Of a DNA stretch of 11,138 nucleotides, positions 7,841 to 11,138 are shown piece by piece. This stretch comes from Nitrospirota bacterium (GTDB lineage Bacteria; Nitrospirota; Nitrospiria; Nitrospirales; Nitrospiraceae). The notes below the pieces were generated by a model. The model did no database searches. It was not told where the DNA came from and saw nothing but the letters and a program-made list of their open reading frames with translations. Every line of letters starts with the position of its first letter. Positions within the stretch are counted from its first letter, which is position 1. Where the stretch lies: the NCBI GenBank assembly GCA_016222925.1, contig JACRQB010000203.1, forward strand, positions 1 through 11,138, written 5' to 3'. The position numbers and the translations under genes were made by a program.

Positions 7841-8593
7841 CTAGTTGTCCGGAGTTTCGACGATGTGATTCTCGAACCTGGTACAGCCTTCGGCCAATAG
7901 CCGATTGGTCAACATCTCCCCTGGCCATTCGATCGGCAGATCGGCGGTAAACACCCAGACGTCCGGAGAGGTCCAGACCGGACCATGCTCTTCCGGAAGC
8001 TCTGGATCGAACAGATCGGTCCACACCGGCATGTAGACCCCATTCCCACATTGTGTATGGAGATGCACGATGGTGCGAGATCTGACAAGCGGGTCCAGCT
8101 CTCGCCACACTGCCGCCGTCTCATCGGCGAGGTGATGCAGCCGTACCGCATTCTGCGCGTCGAACATCGCATAGGCGGCATAGACCGGCGCCTCGATGGT
8201 ATCGGGCGCACATGCCAGTTCCGGACATTGTTTCACCAGCCCTTCGAGAATCTCACGGCGCTGTCCGTCTTCCCACGTATCGGGCAAACCTGGGTCCGGA
8301 GCGCCGATCAGCTCAAATAGAAGAAACGCCGTATTTTCGACCGGAGGAAGCAACCGCGCCGCCACGGATTGGACACGTCTGGAATCCGTGACCGTCACAA
8401 GGTGGTCATGAAACATTTGAAGATTCAGCATCTCCAAGGTGGCATCGGTCAAGAGGCGCGACTCGACGCGAACAACCGTTCCAGCGGGAAGCTGAAGAGA
8501 CTTATGCAAGAGATCAGCCGTGGCGATCGGATCAATCTTCAGTTTGAGCGGGGCGGTTAAGTTCGCCTGCAAGGGAAGCTCTAAAGCCGCCAT
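7841..8593 (-). CDS. Unrecognised 250-aa protein, overlapping its upstream neighbour
   Basis: I do not recognise this family. The product is acidic and soluble-looking, with no signal peptide or membrane segment. It is rich in Leu, Val, Pro and Trp (for example GPVWTSPDVWVFTADLPIEW near the C-terminus). One feature is a short His-rich segment, TIVHLHTQCGNG, near residue 185. Its reading frame runs without a break for 250 codons and its codon use looks like that of neighbouring genes. The chosen start is ATG 8593, inside the end of the upstream gene (62-base overlap). TTG 8608 in the same frame is an alternative, which would make the overlap 77 bases. The next gene downstream lies 123 bases on, across an AT-richer gap. 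Translational coupling to the upstream small gene is likely, and the two products may act together. Confidence 0.68.
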   Translation of the reverse strand: MAALELPLQANLTAPLKLKIDPIATADLLHKSLQLPAGTVVRVESRLLTDATLEMLNLQMFHDHLVTVTDSRRVQSVAARLLPPVENTAFLLFELIGAPDPGLPDTWEDGQRREILEGLVKQCPELACAPDTIEAPVYAAYAMFDAQNAVRLHHLADETAAVWRELDPLVRSRTIVHLHTQCGNGVYMPVWTDLFDPELPEEHGPVWTSPDVWVFTADLPIEWPGEMLTNRLLAEGCTRFENHIVETPDN

Positions 8594-8849
8594 CGTCGAC
8601 CAGATCAAAAAGCCATTCGGCCATTTCTTCGTCGAGCGCCGCCAGCACGGTCAACAGATCATGCTCGCGTCCCTGCTCAAGAAACGCCTGCAAGGTATCG
8701 ATCGCATCATCGGTATCGCCATGATCGTGGCGACGGGCGTTGATGAGATGGATGAGATCCCGTGTGAGAGGATCGGGGCGAGACCAGCCTAACATCGAAG
8801 CTCCCTGCTGGACGAGCCAGCGGCCATGGCTCGACAACTCAAAATGCAT
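8532..8849 (-). CDS. Unrecognised small acidic protein (105 aa), first of an overlapping pair
   Basis: I do not recognise this protein. It is strongly acidic and predicted helical, starting MHFELSSHGRWLVQQGASML. It contains NARRHDHGDTDD (a His/Asp-rich patch near residues 37-48) followed by two amphipathic helices around AIDTLQAFLEQG and LAALDEEMAEWLFDLVDDG. There is no signal peptide, membrane segment or Cys. ATG 8849 is preceded by AGGAAAA at 8862-8868 (read on the minus strand), a little farther away than ideal. Its last 62 bases overlap the start of the next gene in another frame. The YjbQ gene lies upstream on the same strand with 78 bases between, so all three could be one transcript. 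Confidence 0.65.
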   Translation of the reverse strand: MHFELSSHGRWLVQQGASMLGWSRPDPLTRDLIHLINARRHDHGDTDDAIDTLQAFLEQGREHDLLTVLAALDEEMAEWLFDLVDDGGFRASLAGELNRPAQTED

Positions 8850-8927
8850 GTTGCCAAACTTTTCCTACGCATGCAAGTCTCAGAATGATTACGCGCGACT
8901 CGTCACACACAGGTTCTCCGCACGTCC

Positions 8928-9341
8928 CTATTCACCGATAATCTTCACAAGAACCCGCTTACGACGACGTCCGTCGAACTCGCCATAAAAAATTTGTTCC
9001 CACGGACCGACGTCGAGCTTGCCCTCGGTGAGCGCAACCACGACTTCTCGCCCCATCACCTGTCGCTTCAGATGAGCATCACCATTGTCTTCGCCTGTGT
9101 CGTTGTGCCGATACATCGCTTCTTGAGGAACAAGCCGTTCCAGGAATTCGTCATAATCCTGCAGGAGACCAGACTCATCATCATTAATGTACACACTGGC
9201 CGTAATATGCATCGCGTTCACCAGAACAAGACCTTCCCGTACCCCGCTCTTCCTTACCACTGCCTCGACGTGGGGCGTGATATTGATGTAGGCCCGCCTG
9301 GTCTTTGTCTCAAACCAGAGTTCTTCGCGGTAGGACTTCAT
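8928..9341 (-). CDS. YjbQ/UPF0047 family protein
   Basis: The 137-aa product matches the length and motif order of the YjbQ (UPF0047, PF01894) family. The core reads HITASVYIND (His45-Asp54), then DYDEFLERLVP, a YRHNDTGEDNGDAHLKRQ segment carrying the conserved His pair and NxDAHLK box, MGREVVVALTEGKLDVGPWEQI, and finally YGEFDGRRRKRV. Some family members were reported to have weak thiamine-phosphate synthase activity, but the physiological role is not settled. It should be cytoplasmic. The start ATG 9341 puts the first beta strand (ELWFETKTRR) at the usual distance from the N-terminus. No strong Shine-Dalgarno is seen upstream. It is the first gene of a minus-strand run and diverges from the SH3-like gene. 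Confidence 0.93.
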   Translation of the reverse strand: MKSYREELWFETKTRRAYINITPHVEAVVRKSGVREGLVLVNAMHITASVYINDDESGLLQDYDEFLERLVPQEAMYRHNDTGEDNGDAHLKRQVMGREVVVALTEGKLDVGPWEQIFYGEFDGRRRKRVLVKIIGE

Positions 9342-9368
9342 GATTATTGATCACTGCATTGTGCCTGC

Positions 9369-9428
9369 CGCCTCGACAGACATGCAAGAGGCCCGAGCGA
9401 TTCCCTTCTCATGCATGTTTCGCCTCGA
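9369..9428. repeat. Small inverted repeat flanked by 8-bp direct repeats
   Basis: CGCCTCGA occurs at 9369-9376 and again at 9421-9428. Between the copies lie 44 bases whose ends are imperfect inverted repeats: AGACATGCAAGAG (9378-9390) against the complement of CTCATGCATGTTT (9408-9420), with 11 of 13 positions matching. The layout resembles a tiny non-autonomous insertion with a target duplication. It could equally be a regulator-binding site or a hairpin in the leader region upstream of the YjbQ gene. No transposase is nearby. Confidence 0.45.
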
Positions 9429-9567
9429 GTGAAACGGCTATACTAGTATCGGTCTCGATATGACATCGGCTCATCCCCTTACACTCACGTCTTATCCTGT
9501 TCCCATGTACAATCTTGTGGCGTCTGCATCCATACCAGAATAGGCGCTGCTGAATATTCCGACAAAA

Positions 9568-9597
9568 TTGACAGCCTATAAGCTTGGTGATAAGTAT
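9568..9597 (+). promoter_or_regulatory. Probable promoter of the SH3-like membrane protein gene
   Basis: TTGACA at 9568-9573 is a perfect -35 hexamer. A 17- or 18-base spacer leads to TAAGTA (9591) or AAGTAT (9592), both poor -10 matches in an AT-rich stretch. A start near 9604 would give a leader of about 37 bases ending in the strong Shine-Dalgarno GGAGG at 9630-9634. The position relative to that ribosome site supports the call more than the -10 does. Confidence 0.4.
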
Positions 9598-9640
9598 TTT
9601 TCTAGATTATACGATGCTGTCTGCTAGAGGGAGGTGCTCG

Positions 9641-10402
9641 ATGTTTGCTATCGCTGGGGGCCCGTCGTTGGCTGGCAGTCCTCTGACGTGGAGCCTGTTG
9701 TTTGCTCGTCAGCCGGAACCGGATCTGGAATTCACGGAAGAAGAGCTGGAACAGACCACCACGATTCGATCTCCTTCGCCCACAAAGCCGCCCAACAAGT
9801 CGAGTGGGCGCCCGCTTCTGTGGATACTGCTGTTGATATTGATCGGCGGCGGCGCCTATGTCGCGATGGAGCAGGAGATGATCATGGATTATGTCGGGCC
9901 GCTTCTCGGCGAATCGCCGGTCCCACAACCTCAACCGCCTGTCGCCCGAAGACCGTCGCCGCCTACCCCGGCCACTCAGCCTCAAGCCGCTGTTCCGATT
10001 CCACCCCCTGCGGCACCAGTTGAGGTACCGCAGGCTGCAGCGCCGACGACCGCTTCCGTTCCCACACCTCCAGCCCCTCAGCCAATGCCGACGGCCTCAG
10101 CTCCGATACAAGCCCCGCCGTCACCAGCATCAATACCCGTTGCCCCTATCACCGCGTCACCGACTCCGCTGTTCAGCGAAGGTCAGCGGGTCAGCGTACT
10201 TATGGATCCAACGAATCCTGTGGGAAAAGTGGTTCTGGCTCAAGATGCCGAAGGGACAAAACCGGGACCAGCTATTCCACCGGGGACTGCACTCACGATT
10301 CTCGACGGCGACCTCCAGGGAAGTGGCTGGGTCTATTTCGTCCGCAGTGACTTCGGCACAAAAGGTTGGTTGGTTGAAAAGCAGCTTAAATTGAAACCCT
10401 GA
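9641..10402 (+). CDS. Single-pass membrane protein with Pro/Ala-rich linker and SH3-like domain
   Basis: From ATG 9641 the protein is 253 aa. The start is set by GGAGG at 9630-9634, six bases upstream; an in-frame TTG at 9584 would fall inside the promoter. Residues 1-57 form a cytoplasmic tail with an acidic patch (EPDLEFTEEELEQTTTIR, 26-43). One membrane segment follows (~58-74, RPLLWILLLILIGGG). Residues ~90-175 are a Pro/Ala/Gln-rich linker, probably extended and able to span the periplasm or reach the cell wall. The last ~75 residues look like a bacterial SH3-like fold: QRVSVL at the first strand, GTALTILDGDLQGSGWVYFV in the middle and KGWLVEKQL at the end. Such domains often bind peptidoglycan or proteins. 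No enzymatic motif is seen. It stands alone between a divergent region and a hairpin. Confidence 0.8.
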   Translation: MFAIAGGPSLAGSPLTWSLLFARQPEPDLEFTEEELEQTTTIRSPSPTKPPNKSSGRPLLWILLLILIGGGAYVAMEQEMIMDYVGPLLGESPVPQPQPPVARRPSPPTPATQPQAAVPIPPPAAPVEVPQAAAPTTASVPTPPAPQPMPTASAPIQAPPSPASIPVAPITASPTPLFSEGQRVSVLMDPTNPVGKVVLAQDAEGTKPGPAIPPGTALTILDGDLQGSGWVYFVRSDFGTKGWLVEKQLKLKP

Positions 10403-10427
10403 TCGCCTGGGTGCACTCCACTTTCCC

Positions 10428-10466
10428 AGCGCAGAGGGCGGCGATCACATCGCCGCCCTCTGTGCT
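10428..10466 (+). terminator. Strong 18-bp hairpin after the SH3-like gene, no U-tract
   Basis: Bases 10428-10445 pair with 10449-10466 around a CAC loop: an 18-bp stem, perfect except for one G-U pair (10431 with 10463). The core GAGGGCGGCGAT is almost all G-C. It sits 26 bases after the SH3-like stop, where a terminator is expected. Neither strand has a run of T after it, so it may stop transcription poorly or serve to protect RNA 3' ends. Its right edge runs into the next promoter. Confidence 0.6.
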
Positions 10467-10471
10467 ATAAT
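10463..10471 (+). promoter_or_regulatory. Extended -10 promoter (TGCTATAAT) of the HAD hydrolase gene
   Basis: TGCTATAAT is a perfect -10 hexamer (10466-10471) with the TGn extension, which can replace a -35 element. The 17-base-spaced -35 position (10443-10448, GATCAC) is poor and lies inside the hairpin. Transcription would begin near 10478, giving a ~50-base leader before ATG 10528. Confidence 0.6.
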
Positions 10472-10527
10472 GCCGCCCGTTCACGCCTCCATCATAGCAG
10501 GTGAGACATCACGAGCCTCAGGAATTC

Positions 10528-11138
10528 ATGCACGCCGTAATCTTTGACTTCGATGGTGTCATTGCCGACACCGAACCGCTGCACTTTGAAAGTCTGCGCC
10601 GGACATTGGCAGACATCGAGATCAGTTTGACCGAACAAGACTATTACGCCGACTATCTCGGCTTCGACGATCGTGGATGTATTCTGGAGGCACTGCGAAT
10701 CAATCGCCGACCAACCTCTCCCTCGCTTCTCGAAGAGTTGATGACGAAAAAGGCCGCCGCCTATTTGACCTCGATCAAGGATCACCTCGTGATTTTTCCG
10801 GGTGTCAGAGAATTTATCGAAGCTGCCGCAGCCGCCTACCCCATTGCCATCGCCTCCGGTGCCTTGCGCCCTGAGATCGAGTTGGTGCTGGAACAAATCG
10901 GGATCCGAAAAGCGTTTGGTCACATTACCAGCGCAGAAGATGTGACGTGCGGCAAACCCAATCCGGAACCGTTTCTGCAAGCCCTGGCCGGACTGAACCG
11001 TCACCAGTCTACGGCTGCGATTTCGCCGGATTCATGCCTGGTCATCGAAGATTCCCTCCCCGGCATTCGGGCCGCGAAAGCGGCGGGGATGAAGGTCTTG
11101 GCGGTGGCCAATACACACACCATCCAGGACCTACACGA
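10528..11138 (+). CDS. HAD-family hydrolase, beta-phosphoglucomutase/phosphatase-like (runs off right edge)
   Basis: Two hundred and three codons are visible, with the 3' end outside the window. The N-terminus has HAD motif I, FDFDGVIADTEPLH, with nucleophile Asp7 and acid/base Asp9; the TEPLH segment is typical of the PGMB/phosphoglycolate-phosphatase subgroup. A helical cap follows (~residues 17-85). Motif II is IASGALRPEIE with its Ser, motif III is the Lys in CGKPNPEPFL, and motif IV is VIEDSLPGIRAAKAAGM with the metal-binding Asp. All catalytic positions are present. The enzyme should be a cytoplasmic Mg-dependent sugar-phosphate phosphatase or phosphomutase; substrate cannot be assigned. 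ATG 10528 has AGGAA four bases upstream (10520-10524). GTG 10501 is in frame but would add nine residues ahead of the usual motif-I position. Confidence 0.92.
   Translation, partial: MHAVIFDFDGVIADTEPLHFESLRRTLADIEISLTEQDYYADYLGFDDRGCILEALRINRRPTSPSLLEELMTKKAAAYLTSIKDHLVIFPGVREFIEAAAAAYPIAIASGALRPEIELVLEQIGIRKAFGHITSAEDVTCGKPNPEPFLQALAGLNRHQSTAAISPDSCLVIEDSLPGIRAAKAAGMKVLAVANTHTIQDLH

Larger units (their letters stand above)
9342..9640. other. Divergent intergenic region with no gene
   Basis: This 299-base stretch separates the YjbQ gene (minus) from the SH3-like gene (plus), and I find no convincing coding frame. It contains a 60-base block of inverted and direct repeats (9369-9428), a perfect 10-base palindrome ATACTAGTAT at 9440-9449 overlapping a -10-like TATACT (9439-9444), and a TTGACA element at 9568. 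For the YjbQ side, TTGCAT and CACAAT on the minus strand (9387-9382 and 9363-9358, 18-base spacer) are a weak promoter candidate. The region is AT-richer than the genes beside it, as expected for regulatory DNA. Confidence 0.6.

Noticed and set aside
7503..8108. Long minus-strand open frame spanning two genes and the gap between them
   Set aside because: It is out of frame with both real genes, crosses their boundaries, and its translation has no domain and an atypical Arg/His-rich composition.
9439..9449. TATACT as a -10 element for the SH3-like gene
   Set aside because: No -35 at a proper distance, and it would give a leader of nearly 200 bases; the TTGACA at 9568 is a better candidate.
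9584..9640. TTG start at 9584 for the SH3-like protein
   Set aside because: It falls within the likely promoter, while ATG 9641 has a strong Shine-Dalgarno six bases upstream.
1..11138. tRNA, rRNA, CRISPR array, transposase, integrase or toxin-antitoxin pair
   Set aside because: I looked for clover-leaf-like sequence, regularly spaced repeats and characteristic protein motifs on both strands and saw none.

Overview
The window looks like a stretch of bacterial chromosome, moderately GC-rich, with tightly packed genes in short runs on both strands. The gene content fits a member of the Nitrospirota (Nitrospira-like): a HEAT-repeat/HD-GYP pair, a membrane Ser/Thr kinase, a Cys-rich-repeat protein and a UPF0047/YjbQ protein. 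This assignment is inference from protein style only; no rRNA or other marker gene is present. I see no phage, transposase, CRISPR array, tRNA or rRNA.

Left end (1-3604). A minus-strand SGNH/GDSL esterase runs off the left edge. Diverging from it is a two-gene plus-strand operon: a 599-aa HEAT-repeat protein, then a 458-aa HD-GYP-like phosphohydrolase 11 bases downstream. Their N-terminal ~110 residues can be aligned with each other, so the pair appears to share an undescribed helical/sensor-like module joined to two different outputs. The HD-GYP domain lacks some canonical ligand residues.

Middle (3651-6958). A dihydroneopterin aldolase (FolB) domain is fused to a class I SAM methyltransferase. 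Its stop overlaps (ATGA) the start of a PHP-family phosphoesterase (YciV/RNase AM type). Next is a Ser/Thr kinase with four predicted membrane segments placed before its catalytic domain, the reverse of the usual PrkC/PknB layout.

Right (7103-9341, minus strand). In transcription order these are a YjbQ/UPF0047 protein, two unrecognised proteins whose genes overlap by 62 bases, and a membrane-anchored protein with two Cys-rich (Golgi/FGFR1-type) repeats.

Right end (9342-11138). A 299-base divergent intergenic region holds a small inverted-repeat element flanked by 8-bp direct repeats, plus a likely promoter. It leads to a single-pass membrane protein with a Pro/Ala-rich linker and a C-terminal SH3-like domain. 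A strong 18-bp hairpin follows, directly abutting an extended -10 promoter for a HAD-family (beta-phosphoglucomutase-like) hydrolase that runs off the right edge.

The most unusual items are the shared N-terminal module of the HEAT/HD-GYP pair, the FolB-methyltransferase fusion, the degenerate HD-GYP site, the unrecognised overlapping gene pair and the hairpin/promoter junction. I do not see one obvious new defence or mobile system.
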